A stretch of DNA of 64,000 nucleotides from assembly GCF_016734805.1 (NCBI RefSeq), contig NZ_JAERQG010000004.1:514828-578827 (forward strand), in the 5' to 3' direction. Positions 43,134 through 52,563 of this stretch are shown one piece after another. Each line of letters begins with the position of its first letter. Positions within the stretch are counted from its first letter, which is position 1. The DNA comes from Marivirga atlantica (GTDB lineage: Bacteria > Bacteroidota > Bacteroidia > Cytophagales > Cyclobacteriaceae). The notes below the pieces were generated by a model that was not told where the DNA came from, did not search any database, and saw nothing but the letters and a program-made list of their open reading frames with translations. Position numbers and translations under genes: made by a program.

Positions 43134-45110
43134 TTATTTCTGACTAGGAATATTAAGTTTAAAAGTTGTTCCCTTTTTCTGCTCACTGGTGAAGCTAATT
43201 TCACCGCCCAGAATAGTAACTAATTGCTTCACAATTGACAAGCCCAAGCCTGAGCTTGTTTCTTTACCAGTTGGTTTAGTTGAAATCTTTTGAAATTTCT
43301 TAAAAACTTTGTGGTGTTCTTTTTCCGGAATACCGAGACCCTGATCAGCTACTACCACAAATAAGCCTTTTGATTTCAATTCATATTTTAACGTGACCTT
43401 TGATTCAGAAAAGGAATACTTAAAAGCATTACTTAACAAATTATCAATGATGCGCTGCAGCATATTTTCGTCAGAATAGAAACTGGCGCCCTCATCAAAT
43501 CTATGTATAATTTCAAATTCAATATTCTTCTCCTTGGCTATTTGCTTAAACTTATCTTCTAAATCTTCAGCAAATGGTTTCAGCTTTATTTCAGCTGGCT
43601 GAGGTTTATAAGCATCTTCAAACTGGTAAAGAACCAATAAGTCGTTAATAAATTTTAAGCCTTGTTTACCTACATGCTCAATCATGCCGAGGTATTTTAG
43701 GTTATCCTCACTTTTAACCTCGCCTGACTTTTGTATCACGTTTGACAAACCAATGCTTGTATTTAGAGGTGATTTTAAGTCATGCGCCACAACATGTAAA
43801 ATACCATCCTTCTCTTGGTTAATGTTTTTTAGGTTATCATTCGCCTTCATTAAAGCTTCATTTTGTTCATCTAATTGGATGGTACGTTCTTTTACCTTTT
43901 TCTCTAATTCCGTATTCAATTGTTGAAGAGCTAAGCTTAATTCTTCCGTTTTTTCATAATTAAGATTAGTACGATAGGCCATTATTACAACATGCGAAAA
44001 AAGATATAGGAAAATGCCGGTAGCAAAAATTACATCTCCCCTCAATTCCGCCTGATGCATTAATATTTCAAATACAGTGGCTGCGAAGAGTATGGTGAAG
44101 CCTGCCAGTGCTACTCTTAGTTGAGTACCACCTTTAATGGCATTTTTAGTAATGTAGAATAGAATAGCCGCTCCGGTCAATACGGTTAAGATCTGGGCAA
44201 ACGGTACTATGTAAGAAGTGTAATACAGTGGCGCAAAAAAGGTAAATACGGAAGCAACAACCCCAAAAGTAAATGCAACAGTATTAATGATTTTAGGAAT
44301 TACATCAGGAAATAAATAGTAAACAAAACGTGCTGTAAAACCTAAAAGCAAGAAGAAGCTTATAATTTCAATTCTGGTAACTACAAACCACGACCATCCT
44401 GCGTATTCAACCAAAGCGAATTCACCAACACTGGCCGATCTTATAACAGTTAAAAAACAAACAATGGCAAAGTTTCTGGCCAGTTTATCTTTGTACTTAA
44501 ATAAATTAAGCGCCAAGTGATACACGCCCATAAAAAGAATAGCCCCCATTAAAAAGAAATCGAGAATAAGCTTCTTTTCCTTTTTAGCCCTTAGCGTTTT
44601 CATACTGCTCATAATTGGAGCACGCCACATTCCTCCCTTTCTGTAATGAAAATTGGATACATGGTAGACTATTTTTAATGTATCCGTTTCAGGAAGTTCA
44701 TAAATAATATTCTGATACTTAGGAATAGAAGAATCTTTGCTCTTACCCACTTTACCCAGTTCACCTTTTAATTCTCCGTTTACGTAAAGCTTGTAATTAA
44801 GCCCCGTGATTCTCGCATCCATGCCGAGGTTCTTAGATTCTTTAGGTACTATCACTTTTAAATAGTAGGTAGCAAACCCTAGGCGCGGTAAATCGCCATC
44901 ATATTCATCCCAGGTGCTAGGGATACCAACGTATTGCGGATTACTTACAGTATCCATCTGCTGAGCGCTCAGAAATTCTCCAAAATAAAACTGCCAATCA
45001 GCTTCCAGAAACTGTAGCTCGCTGGTATTCTCTTCTGTAAGGTCAAGAATATTTTGCCCCATACTGGTATTTGTATAAACACACAGCAATAGGGCAAATG
45101 CTATTTTCAT
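43134..45110 (-). CDS. 7TM-DISM-type sensor histidine kinase
   Basis: Membrane histidine kinase of 658 residues from ATG 45110; a longer TTG form exists, but this start begins a normal signal peptide (MKIAFALLLCVYTNTSMG). Residues about 30-180 are an extracytoplasmic jelly-roll like the sensor of 7TMR-DISM proteins. About seven hydrophobic segments span 185-390, then a coiled coil. The kinase core follows: H-box VVAHDLKSPL with phospho-acceptor His443, N-box DNLLSNAFKYS, G1 DQGLGIP and G2 GLGLSIVKQL. No response regulator gene is adjacent, so it is an orphan kinase with an unknown ligand. Confidence 0.92.
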   Translation of the reverse strand: MKIAFALLLCVYTNTSMGQNILDLTEENTSELQFLEADWQFYFGEFLSAQQMDTVSNPQYVGIPSTWDEYDGDLPRLGFATYYLKVIVPKESKNLGMDARITGLNYKLYVNGELKGELGKVGKSKDSSIPKYQNIIYELPETDTLKIVYHVSNFHYRKGGMWRAPIMSSMKTLRAKKEKKLILDFFLMGAILFMGVYHLALNLFKYKDKLARNFAIVCFLTVIRSASVGEFALVEYAGWSWFVVTRIEIISFFLLLGFTARFVYYLFPDVIPKIINTVAFTFGVVASVFTFFAPLYYTSYIVPFAQILTVLTGAAILFYITKNAIKGGTQLRVALAGFTILFAATVFEILMHQAELRGDVIFATGIFLYLFSHVVIMAYRTNLNYEKTEELSLALQQLNTELEKKVKERTIQLDEQNEALMKANDNLKNINQEKDGILHVVAHDLKSPLNTSIGLSNVIQKSGEVKSEDNLKYLGMIEHVGKQGLKFINDLLVLYQFEDAYKPQPAEIKLKPFAEDLEDKFKQIAKEKNIEFEIIHRFDEGASFYSDENMLQRIIDNLLSNAFKYSFSESKVTLKYELKSKGLFVVVADQGLGIPEKEHHKVFKKFQKISTKPTGKETSSGLGLSIVKQLVTILGGEISFTSEQKKGTTFKLNIPSQK

Positions 45111-45224
45111 TATTTTAACTGTTACTTTCAAAGCGCTGGATACTAACTTATTAAAGTAACTAAAAATAATATATGGTAAAAGGAAATGTAATAATTAAGG
45201 CAAAGCTATCCTTATTCACTATTT

Positions 45225-46664
45225 TTATTCGTCAATTTTAAGTCTATCTTCCATAAACGCTAGCTCCCAGGCGGTATAAAATACAAGATCAGTTCTTTTC
45301 TTAAGAAGGTCAAATTGAATCTTATCAACTGTATCAGTTGGTCTATGGTAGTCTTTATGGATACCATTGAAGTAAAAAATGATTGGCACCCCGTTTTTTG
45401 CAAAATTCCAGTGATCAGACCTATAATAAATTCTATCAGGGTGATCTTCCGCATTGTAAGTATAATCCAGATCAAGCTTGGTGTAATAATTATTAACACT
45501 ATCGCTTATATCATGCAGCTGTGTTGAAATTCGGTTAGAGCCTATTAAATAAACAAACTCCCTATTGTTTCTATGCGATGAATCCAGCCTACCAATCATA
45601 TCAATATTAAGATTGGCTACTGTGTTCTCTAATGGAAAAACAGGGTTTTCAGAGTAGTAAGCAGAACCAAGCAATCCCTTTTCTTCACCAGTTACAGGCA
45701 TAAAGAGAATACTTCTTGTTGGCACAAATCCATCTTTCTTGGCTTTTGCAAATGCTTCAGCTATTTCTAAAACTGCCGTAGTTCCAGAAGCATCATCATC
45801 CGCACCATTATAAATTTCATTTCCTTTAATCCCCTCATGGTCGTAGTGTGCGGTAATAACAATCAACTCATCCTTCTTTTCTCCTCCTTCTAAGTAACCT
45901 AACACATTTTCAGTTTCCATTGTGCTGGTAGTAACCTCTCCAAAAATCTCTGCATCTACTTGATCACCAATTTTAAGCTCATCTACATTTTTATCAAACA
46001 TATTTGAAGCTACTTCTCTATATGTTACCATACTTACAATACCGTCATTTTCCGGTTTATTCCTAGAAAGAGAACCTTGTGTAACATAATATTGCCCATA
46101 ACGAATAACTAAATCCATTTTAGCACTATCATCCGCAATAACCAAGGCACCTCTGGCACCACTTTCTTCTAACCGACTTAAAACTGGTGTGAACTGTCCA
46201 TCAGCTTTAAACACAACAAATTTATCTTTTACATCAAACTTCTTTAAATCGTCTTCAGTAGCTTTGTTAACAAAATGGAAGGTTACTTTGCTTCTCTCAA
46301 TAGGATTATCTGACCAATAGACTATTTCCTTTAAGTTCTTAAGCGTATCATTATTTACAATTAATTCCGAAGCTCCCCTTTTGGTAAGGTATAAATTAAA
46401 TGTTTGGAAATATTCTGAGCTATTAACTGGCGCCTGTAACCCTAGCTTTTTGAAATGCTCTTTAATATAGGCCGCAGCCATTTTCTGACCTTTTTTGGCT
46501 GTTTCTCTACCTTCAAGAGAATCGGATGCAAGAATACTGAGATGCTTCTGAAGATCTTTATAGTCGATCGTAGCCGCATACTTTCTGGCTGCCTTTTCAT
46601 TGATCTGTCCGAAAGACAGATTAACCAACAAACAGGCTATTAGTGTTAATGTATATTTAATCAT
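45225..46664 (-). CDS. secreted M28-family zinc aminopeptidase
   Basis: Metallopeptidase of 479 residues with signal peptide (MIKYTLTLIACLLVNLSFGQ). The two-zinc site is complete: ITAHYDHEG (His and Asp ligands), GADDDASGT, EEKGLLGS (catalytic and ligand Glu), NIDMIGR and the late His in GIHKDYHRPTDT. A protease-associated (PA-like) insert covers about residues 115-250. No T9SS tail is seen, so it is periplasmic or secreted by another route. It precedes the histidine kinase gene on the same strand with a 114-nt gap. Confidence 0.94.
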   Translation of the reverse strand: MIKYTLTLIACLLVNLSFGQINEKAARKYAATIDYKDLQKHLSILASDSLEGRETAKKGQKMAAAYIKEHFKKLGLQAPVNSSEYFQTFNLYLTKRGASELIVNNDTLKNLKEIVYWSDNPIERSKVTFHFVNKATEDDLKKFDVKDKFVVFKADGQFTPVLSRLEESGARGALVIADDSAKMDLVIRYGQYYVTQGSLSRNKPENDGIVSMVTYREVASNMFDKNVDELKIGDQVDAEIFGEVTTSTMETENVLGYLEGGEKKDELIVITAHYDHEGIKGNEIYNGADDDASGTTAVLEIAEAFAKAKKDGFVPTRSILFMPVTGEEKGLLGSAYYSENPVFPLENTVANLNIDMIGRLDSSHRNNREFVYLIGSNRISTQLHDISDSVNNYYTKLDLDYTYNAEDHPDRIYYRSDHWNFAKNGVPIIFYFNGIHKDYHRPTDTVDKIQFDLLKKRTDLVFYTAWELAFMEDRLKIDE

Positions 46665-46738
46665 GGATGAATGGTTAGTAAGTGTTTATGTATAAGGAAT
46701 TAAGTATTTGATACACTTTAAATTAAACAGAAAATTTA

Positions 46739-46769
46739 ATTATCCGCATTGATAAACATTGCGGATAAT
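46739..46769. promoter_or_regulatory. 10-bp inverted repeat in the divergent M28/gcvP intergenic region
   Basis: ATTATCCGCA / TGCGGATAAT (46739-46748 and 46760-46769) separated by 11 nt. The arms are perfect. There is no T-run on either side, so an operator or a structured leader is more likely than a terminator. Confidence 0.4.
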
Positions 46770-46853
46770 ACTTAGTTCGAAACAAACAGGCTTCAGCTAA
46801 ATTATTTTGTCTATTTTACTGTTAACTGCCTTAAAATACAGATAATATTATTG

Positions 46854-46861
46854 TACTTTTG
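46854..46861 (+). promoter_or_regulatory. candidate -7 element of gcvP
   Basis: TACTTTTG matches the TAnnTTTG consensus, 56 nt upstream of the ATG. No TTG stands at the expected distance upstream, so this is a partial match. Confidence 0.38.
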
Positions 46862-46917
46862 CGGCAATATTGAATGCCTCAATATTTGAAAAATTTTAAT
46901 GTTTACCTTCTAATATT

Positions 46918-49824
46918 ATGAAATTAAATCCCGCTTATCAAGAAAGATTTGAAGTAAGGCATAACGGACCTGATGAGGAGCAGATTAAGGAGATGTTGGT
47001 TACCGTAAAAGCCGATTCTTTGGAAGCTTTAATTCAGGAAACTATTCCGCAATCAATTAGGCTTAAACAGGAAATGAACCTGCCGGAGGCTGAAACAGAA
47101 TTTGAGTTTTTGGAATCTTTTAAAGCCATAGCAAGAAAGAATGAGATTTTCAGATCATACATTGGGCTGGGTTATTATAATACGCACGTTCCTGGTGTAA
47201 TTCTAAGAAACATCATGGAAAACCCAGGATGGTATACAGCATATACTCCTTATCAAGCAGAAATTGCACAGGGTAGACTCGAAGCACTTGTGAACTTCCA
47301 AACAATGGTGATGGATTTAACAGGTATGGAGCTAGCAAATGCCTCATTACTTGATGAAGGCACTGCTGCTGCTGAAGCTATGAGTATGTTCTTTGGCTTA
47401 AGAAAAGGCACTAAGAAAAAGGCTACAACTTTTTATGTCGATGAAAAAGTGTTTCCACAAACCCTAGATGTGCTTACCACAAGAGCCATTCCGATGGGTA
47501 TTGAACTTAAAGTAGGCGACATCAATAAGATGGATGTTACGGATGAGCAAATCTTTGGATTCTATGCCCAACAAATAAATACCTATGGTGATATTCTCGA
47601 GCTAAAATCAATAATTGAGGCAGCATCTGAAAATAATATTTACAGCACCATTGGAGCTGATTTGCTTTCTTTAACACTCTTAACACCTCCTGGTGAATGT
47701 GGTGCTGATTGTGTAGTAGGTACCTCTCAACGTTTTGGTATCCCATTGGGCTATGGAGGCCCTCACGCAGCATTTTTTGCTACCAGAGAAGCTTTTAAAA
47801 GACAAATTCCTGGTAGAATAATTGGTGTTTCTGTAGATAAAGATGGTAACAAAGCCTACAGAATGGCCCTACAAACCAGAGAGCAACATATTAAAAGAGA
47901 AAAAGCTACTTCCAACATTTGTACTGCTCAGGTATTACTGGCGGTAATGGCTGGAATGTATGCCGTATATCACGGTCCTAAAGGTTTGCGGCAAATAGCT
48001 GAAAGAACCCACGCATTAGCTCAGTTACTAGTTAAAGCTTTAGGATCAGTAGGTTACAAAACCTTAAATAACAATTACTTTGATACCATCACTGTTGAGG
48101 TTGAATCAGAAAAAGTAAGAGAAAAGATTCACTCGCTTACATTAGATTATGGTATCAACTTAAACTTTAGTGGTACTCACACGGTCTCTATTGCACTTAA
48201 TGAAACTACACGAATTGAGGATATCAAAGATCTTTATGCCATCTTCACTTTAGCAATTGACGAAGATCCTAACGAATTTCCACTTAGAGAGGAAGCACAA
48301 AACATTTCCATTATTTGGCCTTCTCATTTTGTGAGAAAAAGCAGCTATCTAGATCATCCGGTGTTCAATAGCTTTCATGCTGAGCATGAGATGTTACGTT
48401 ACATCAAAAGGTTGGAGAATAAAGATCTTTCTTTAGTGCATTCTATGATCTCTTTAGGATCATGCACTATGAAGTTGAATGCAACAACTGAGATGATTCC
48501 TGTAACATGGCCTGAATTAGGCAACATTCATCCTTATGCACCAAAAGAGCAGGCCTTGGGCTATCGGGAGATGTTCATCAAATTAGAAAATTGGCTCACA
48601 GAAATAACAGGCTTTTCTGCAACCTCTTTACAGCCTAACTCTGGTGCTCAAGGAGAGTACGCAGGCCTAATGGTAATTAGAGCTTACCACCAAAGTAAAG
48701 GCGATGATCAGAGAAACGTAACCATCATTCCTTCGTCAGCACATGGCACCAACCCTGCTAGTGCAGTGATGGCAGGCATGAAAGTGGTTATTGTAAAATG
48801 CGATGATAACGGCAACATAGATCTTACTGATCTAAAGGAAAAAGCTGAACAACATAAAGACAATTTATCTGCCTTTATGGTAACATATCCTTCAACACAT
48901 GGTGTATTTGAGGAAGACATTATGGAAATGTGTCAGATCATCCATGACAATGGCGGTTTAGTTTATATGGATGGAGCCAACATGAACGCACAAGTTGGGT
49001 TAACTTCCCCTGCCAATATTGGAGCAGACGTTTGTCACTTAAATCTACATAAAACATTCTGTATACCTCACGGTGGTGGTGGACCTGGCATGGGTCCAAT
49101 TTGTGTGGTAGAACATTTAAAAGAGTTTTTACCTGGGAATCCACTAGTATTAACTGGAGGAGATAATTCCATTTCTTCTATATCTGCGGCTCCTTGGGGT
49201 AGCGCAAGTATTTTAGCCATAAGCTATGCTTATATAGCTTTAATGGGTCCTAAAGGATTGAAGAATGCTACGCAAATGGCTATTCTTAATGCCAACTATA
49301 TAAAAGCTAAATTAGATGGCCATTACCCGGTTCTTTACACCAATAAAAAAGGGAGAGCAGCTCATGAAATGATAATTGACTGCAGAGGATTTAAAGAATT
49401 TGGTGTAGAAGTAGAAGATATCGCTAAGCGCTTGATGGATTACGGATATCACTCTCCAACAGTATCATTCCCTGTGGCAGGAACGATGATGATTGAGCCT
49501 ACTGAGAGTGAAACAAAAGCTGAGCTAGATCAATTCTGTGAAGCTTTAATAGCTATCCGTAAAGAAATTCAAGAGGTAGCTGACGGTAAGGCAGATAGGG
49601 ATAACAATGTATTGAAGAATGCTCCTCATACTATGAAAACCGCATTGGTTGAAGAATGGGATTTACCATATAGCAGAGAAAAAGCTGTATTCCCACTTCC
49701 TTATGTAAAAGCAAATAAATTCTGGCCTAGTGTTAGTAGAATTGATAGTGCTTATGGGGATAGAAACCTTATGTGTAGCTGTATTCCAACATCAGAATAT
49801 GAGGAAGAAGAAGTAATGGCTTAA
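46918..49824 (+). CDS. gcvP: glycine dehydrogenase (decarboxylating), P protein
   Basis: PLP enzyme of the glycine cleavage system that decarboxylates glycine and passes the aminomethyl group to lipoyl-GcvH. It is the long single-chain form (968 residues, fused halves), with the N-terminal half opening ERHNGP-like [13 protein letters not shown] and the active half containing the PLP lysine Lys712 in [20 protein letters not shown]. The glycine-rich loop and the SAAPWGSA segment are intact. No gcvT or gcvH gene is in the window, so the other subunits are encoded elsewhere, as is common. It is monocistronic with a strong terminator. Confidence 0.97.
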   Translation: MKLNPAYQERFEVRHNGPDEEQIKEMLVTVKADSLEALIQETIPQSIRLKQEMNLPEAETEFEFLESFKAIARKNEIFRSYIGLGYYNTHVPGVILRNIMENPGWYTAYTPYQAEIAQGRLEALVNFQTMVMDLTGMELANASLLDEGTAAAEAMSMFFGLRKGTKKKATTFYVDEKVFPQTLDVLTTRAIPMGIELKVGDINKMDVTDEQIFGFYAQQINTYGDILELKSIIEAASENNIYSTIGADLLSLTLLTPPGECGADCVVGTSQRFGIPLGYGGPHAAFFATREAFKRQIPGRIIGVSVDKDGNKAYRMALQTREQHIKREKATSNICTAQVLLAVMAGMYAVYHGPKGLRQIAERTHALAQLLVKALGSVGYKTLNNNYFDTITVEVESEKVREKIHSLTLDYGINLNFSGTHTVSIALNETTRIEDIKDLYAIFTLAIDEDPNEFPLREEAQNISIIWPSHFVRKSSYLDHPVFNSFHAEHEMLRYIKRLENKDLSLVHSMISLGSCTMKLNATTEMIPVTWPELGNIHPYAPKEQALGYREMFIKLENWLTEITGFSATSLQPNSGAQGEYAGLMVIRAYHQSKGDDQRNVTIIPSSAHGTNPASAVMAGMKVVIVKCDDNGNIDLTDLKEKAEQHKDNLSAFMVTYPSTHGVFEEDIMEMCQIIHDNGGLVYMDGANMNAQVGLTSPANIGADVCHLNLHKTFCIPHGGGGPGMGPICVVEHLKEFLPGNPLVLTGGDNSISSISAAPWGSASILAISYAYIALMGPKGLKNATQMAILNANYIKAKLDGHYPVLYTNKKGRAAHEMIIDCRGFKEFGVEVEDIAKRLMDYGYHSPTVSFPVAGTMMIEPTESETKAELDQFCEALIAIRKEIQEVADGKADRDNNVLKNAPHTMKTALVEEWDLPYSREKAVFPLPYVKANKFWPSVSRIDSAYGDRNLMCSCIPTSEYEEEEVMA

Positions 49825-49850
49825 AATAAACTAAGCCTAAGATAATTGTA

Positions 49851-49882
49851 AAAAAGCTTATGGGAATCCATAAGCTTTTTTT
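49851..49882 (+). terminator. rho-independent terminator after gcvP
   Basis: Thirteen-bp stem AAAAAGCTTATGG / CCATAAGCTTTTT (49851-49863 and 49868-49880), loop GAAT, then further T residues. Confidence 0.9.
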
Positions 49883-49900
49883 TATGAATCGTAGAATCTT

Positions 49901-50080
49901 CTAACTATCTGCTGATCTTTTCAATAAGCCAATGCCTGAACCGAAAAATATTAAGCCAAGTATGGCAAGGGCCCATGGACTGAGGGTAACCAGGTTAGTT
50001 CCGAAAATACCTATTATACCAAGAATAAGTCCTATTATCCCAATAACTGTTAGTGAAACTCCTATTATCTTATTAGTCAT
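49901..50080 (-). CDS. small two-helix membrane protein
   Basis: Hydrophobic protein of 59 residues from ATG 50080; the frame extends 17 residues upstream, but the start MTNKIIGVSLTVIG places the first membrane helix at the N-terminus in the usual way. Two transmembrane segments (about 5-25 and 31-52) are joined by a short loop (GTNLVTLSP) and followed by a basic tail (LLKRSADS). I do not recognise a family. The opposite strand is also open here, but its translation is not membrane-like or otherwise protein-like. Confidence 0.5.
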   Translation of the reverse strand: MTNKIIGVSLTVIGIIGLILGIIGIFGTNLVTLSPWALAILGLIFFGSGIGLLKRSADS

Positions 50081-50241
50081 TCTATTAAAAAGTTTGGTAA
50101 GTAATGATTCTTTTAACAGAATAATTAACAATTAGTTTAAATCTCACATGCCAGATGATGCCTATACAAGATATCTTTTACATCCATTTCTTTTAGTCAT
50201 CTTGACTTATTGGAACTACCTTCCTTTATCATTTAAGTATA

Positions 50242-50757
50242 CTAAAAACAATAAATCAAAGAAAGCCCACCTCCTTGAAACGAAAGTGCCATATAATTTG
50301 ACCGATTATTCCTACTTGTTGAAGATTGCTGAATGTTATATAAATCAACCCCATCTTTTGCATCTTTTATAGCTCGCTTCATAATAGCCACTCCTCCTAA
50401 AAAAATAGCAGTACTTCCTATTGCAGGATATATACCTGTTAATCCGCCTTCCGAGAATAAATAGACAACACTACCAACCATACCACTAAAACCAATACCT
50501 GCTACTATATCAGCTAAGAACTCTTTTTTTCTGGAAGACTTTATTAAAGCAAGCGCTTCAGGGTTCATCACCATTAACTTCATTACTTGCCTTTCGCGAA
50601 TGACCTTACCATTTAGCGTATAGGTCTCTTGTATGTAATTTTTATCTAAATTAAGTGGAGAAGATATTTCCTGACACTTTACAGAAATACTGAATAAAAG
50701 ATAAATAGCGAAAGAACTTATCTTCAATTGATTGGCTTTAACTTTAATATCCATCAT
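50242..50757 (-). CDS. hypothetical exported or membrane protein
   Basis: Protein of 171 residues of unknown function. An N-terminal hydrophobic segment (about 12-28, ending VKCQ) may be a signal peptide. Two more hydrophobic stretches, about residues 85-107 and 113-128, contain Gly-rich helices (GIGFSGMVGSVVYLF, IGSTAIFLGGVAIM). The central part has the motif MNPEALALIKSSRK, suggestive of small Bacteroidota proteins of unknown role. It ends 161 nt before the small membrane protein gene and diverges from the broken gene at 50834. Confidence 0.6.
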   Translation of the reverse strand: MMDIKVKANQLKISSFAIYLLFSISVKCQEISSPLNLDKNYIQETYTLNGKVIRERQVMKLMVMNPEALALIKSSRKKEFLADIVAGIGFSGMVGSVVYLFSEGGLTGIYPAIGSTAIFLGGVAIMKRAIKDAKDGVDLYNIQQSSTSRNNRSNYMALSFQGGGLSLIYCF

Positions 50758-50833
50758 CTTTAGTTTTAAGCTTAGGATCTGTCATTAATTTAGTTAATTC
50801 GCTTAAAATTTTAATGACTGGTTACTCTTTAAA

Positions 50834-51314
50834 TTGAATATGACCAAAACACCAACCATCGCTGTAATTAAAAAACAGCTTTCCGTAGCAGAGCCACCAG
50901 AATTAATAGAGTTGTGTCTAACATTAGCAAAATTCAAAAAGGAGAATAAGGAATTGTTGAGTTATTTATTATTTGATAAAGCCGACTTGAACCAATATAC
51001 TGATGATATTAAGGCTCAAAATGCTATTGCCTTCAGTGAGATCAATTATTCCAATTATTACTTTATGAAAAAAGGAATCAGAAAGATTCTCAAAAATGTT
51101 AATAAATATATCAAGTTTACAAAAAACAAAGAGGTAGAAATTGAACTACTAATGGATTTTTGCTTACATCTAAAAAAGAATAAAGCCCTCCATTTTTAAA
51201 AATAGTGCTTTGACTAATCTTTATGATCGGCAAGTAAAACTTATCCTAAAAGCCGTAGACACTTTGCATGAAGATTTGCAGTATGATTATTTACTGAAGA
51301 TCAAACAACTTTAA
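50834..51314 (+). pseudogene. frameshifted gene for a small helical protein of unknown function
   Basis: The first frame (50834-51199) encodes 121 residues and stops right after ALHF. Removing one T from the run of five at 51193-51197 restores an open frame for 38 more residues, from KNSALTNLYDRQ to HEDLQYDYLLKIKQL, ending at TAA 51312-51314. The restored protein would be 159 residues, helical and Lys/Leu-rich. The added tail has normal composition and codon use, so it is likely the true C-terminus. The defect may be a real mutation, a phase-variable tract or a sequencing error. The full-length gene would overlap the convergent M16-like gene by 14 nt. The family is not recognised. Confidence 0.65.
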
Positions 51315-52560
51315 CCACGCAGTACTCTTGTGAAAAATATTTAGCACTTATCTCTCTAATATCTTCTGCCGATATACTTCGAATGGTTTTCACATAATTA
51401 TCAAAGTATTCCTGATAATCAACCCCTTCCGAAACCTTTGATTTATAGTTATCTGACTGGCTAAAAATAGTATCTAAATTACCTGCTAACTTACCTAGCA
51501 AGTAATTTTTAAGAGTGGATAGCTCCTCCTCTGAAACCAAGCTAGACTGCATATTATCTAGCTCCTTTCTACATTCATTAATAGCATCATCTACCGCATC
51601 AAGCTTTACGTCTGCTCCAATAATATGATAGCTCAATCCTCTATAGTTGATGATAGTTGAATAAATACCATAGGTATAGCCCTTATCTTCCCTGATATTT
51701 TTCATCAACCTTGAACCAAAAAAACCACCTAACATTTCGTTAGCAATAGCAAGTTTAAAATAATCGGGGTGAGACTTATCGATAGAAAGTGAAGCTAGTC
51801 GAATTGATGCTTGTACAGAACCTTCACGCTTAATTTCATGAGTTTCGTAGTTAGGATCCAGCTTAAAGTCTCTATTATCGAATTCATCCTTAAACGTTAG
51901 AATACCAAATAAATCTTCAATTCTACTTTCTACATCCTCATCAATTTCACCGGCTATGATAATTTGTGGTTTTACACTAAAATTATTAGCATAAAATGAT
52001 TTCACATCATCAATTGATACTTCTGCCAGACTATTCTCATCAGCCACCAAGGCATATGGAGAACCTTTTAACAATTGCTTCCTCAAAGCTTTGGTAGCTA
52101 AATAGCCATTCTTGCCATTATTAACCTTTGCCTTCTGGATCATCTGAAATTTAAGTTTCTCAAAATCCTTATCATCAAAAAGAGGTTCTGTAATAACACT
52201 CTTTAGCAATGGAAGTAAGGTTGTGAAGTATTCCTTCAGACATACCATGCTAAAGGTAGTCTCATCATAGCCTACTGCTACATCCGCATGCGCTCCGTAA
52301 TGATCTAAGGTTTCCTGCAGTTCAGAAGAAGGATAACTCAGCGTGCCTTCCATCATCAGCTTTCCGCATAAAGTAGCTGCGCCTGCAATATTCTCTTCAC
52401 ATTTACCTGTGGGGAAGAAAATATCGATCTTAATTACGGGATTGGTATCATCGGCCAAAATGTGCAACTTAACACCACTACTAAGCTCTGTTAGCTGAAC
52501 ATCCGCCAGTGTTAAGTCATCTAATAAATAAGATTTAGGCGGCTGGGTTCTATCTAGCAT
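51301..52560 (-). CDS. M16 (insulinase) family protein lacking the zinc motif
   Basis: Clam-shell M16B-type fold of 419 residues. The N-terminal half opens with the conserved strand IKIDIFFPTGKCEE. Where active members have HxxEH, this protein reads GAATLCGKLMMEGT, with both His residues absent, so it should not cleave peptides itself. The later segment KGYTYGIYS (about residue 288) is the conserved substrate-binding region, matching the inactive subunit of heteromeric M16 enzymes. It has no signal peptide. It starts 3 nt after porV in the porU-porV operon. The catalytic partner is not in the window. A chaperone-like or structural role is possible. Confidence 0.87.
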   Translation of the reverse strand: MLDRTQPPKSYLLDDLTLADVQLTELSSGVKLHILADDTNPVIKIDIFFPTGKCEENIAGAATLCGKLMMEGTLSYPSSELQETLDHYGAHADVAVGYDETTFSMVCLKEYFTTLLPLLKSVITEPLFDDKDFEKLKFQMIQKAKVNNGKNGYLATKALRKQLLKGSPYALVADENSLAEVSIDDVKSFYANNFSVKPQIIIAGEIDEDVESRIEDLFGILTFKDEFDNRDFKLDPNYETHEIKREGSVQASIRLASLSIDKSHPDYFKLAIANEMLGGFFGSRLMKNIREDKGYTYGIYSTIINYRGLSYHIIGADVKLDAVDDAINECRKELDNMQSSLVSEEELSTLKNYLLGKLAGNLDTIFSQSDNYKSKVSEGVDYQEYFDNYVKTIRSISAEDIREISAKYFSQEYCVVKVV

Positions 52561-52563
52561 AAA

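Noticed and set aside
46739..46769. Glycine riboswitch upstream of gcvP
   Set aside because: There is an inverted repeat but none of the conserved glycine aptamer core sequences or a tandem aptamer that I can see.
49932..50135. Plus-strand open frame of 67 codons opposite the small membrane protein
   Set aside because: It is the antisense of a clear two-helix membrane sequence, is rich in Pro/Ile in a way that mirrors the opposite frame, and has no supporting context.
50148..50372. Plus-strand open frame of 74 codons with a hydrophobic start
   Set aside because: It overlaps the 3' end of the minus-strand gene at 50242-50757, has no family resemblance and a low-complexity continuation; coding is unlikely.
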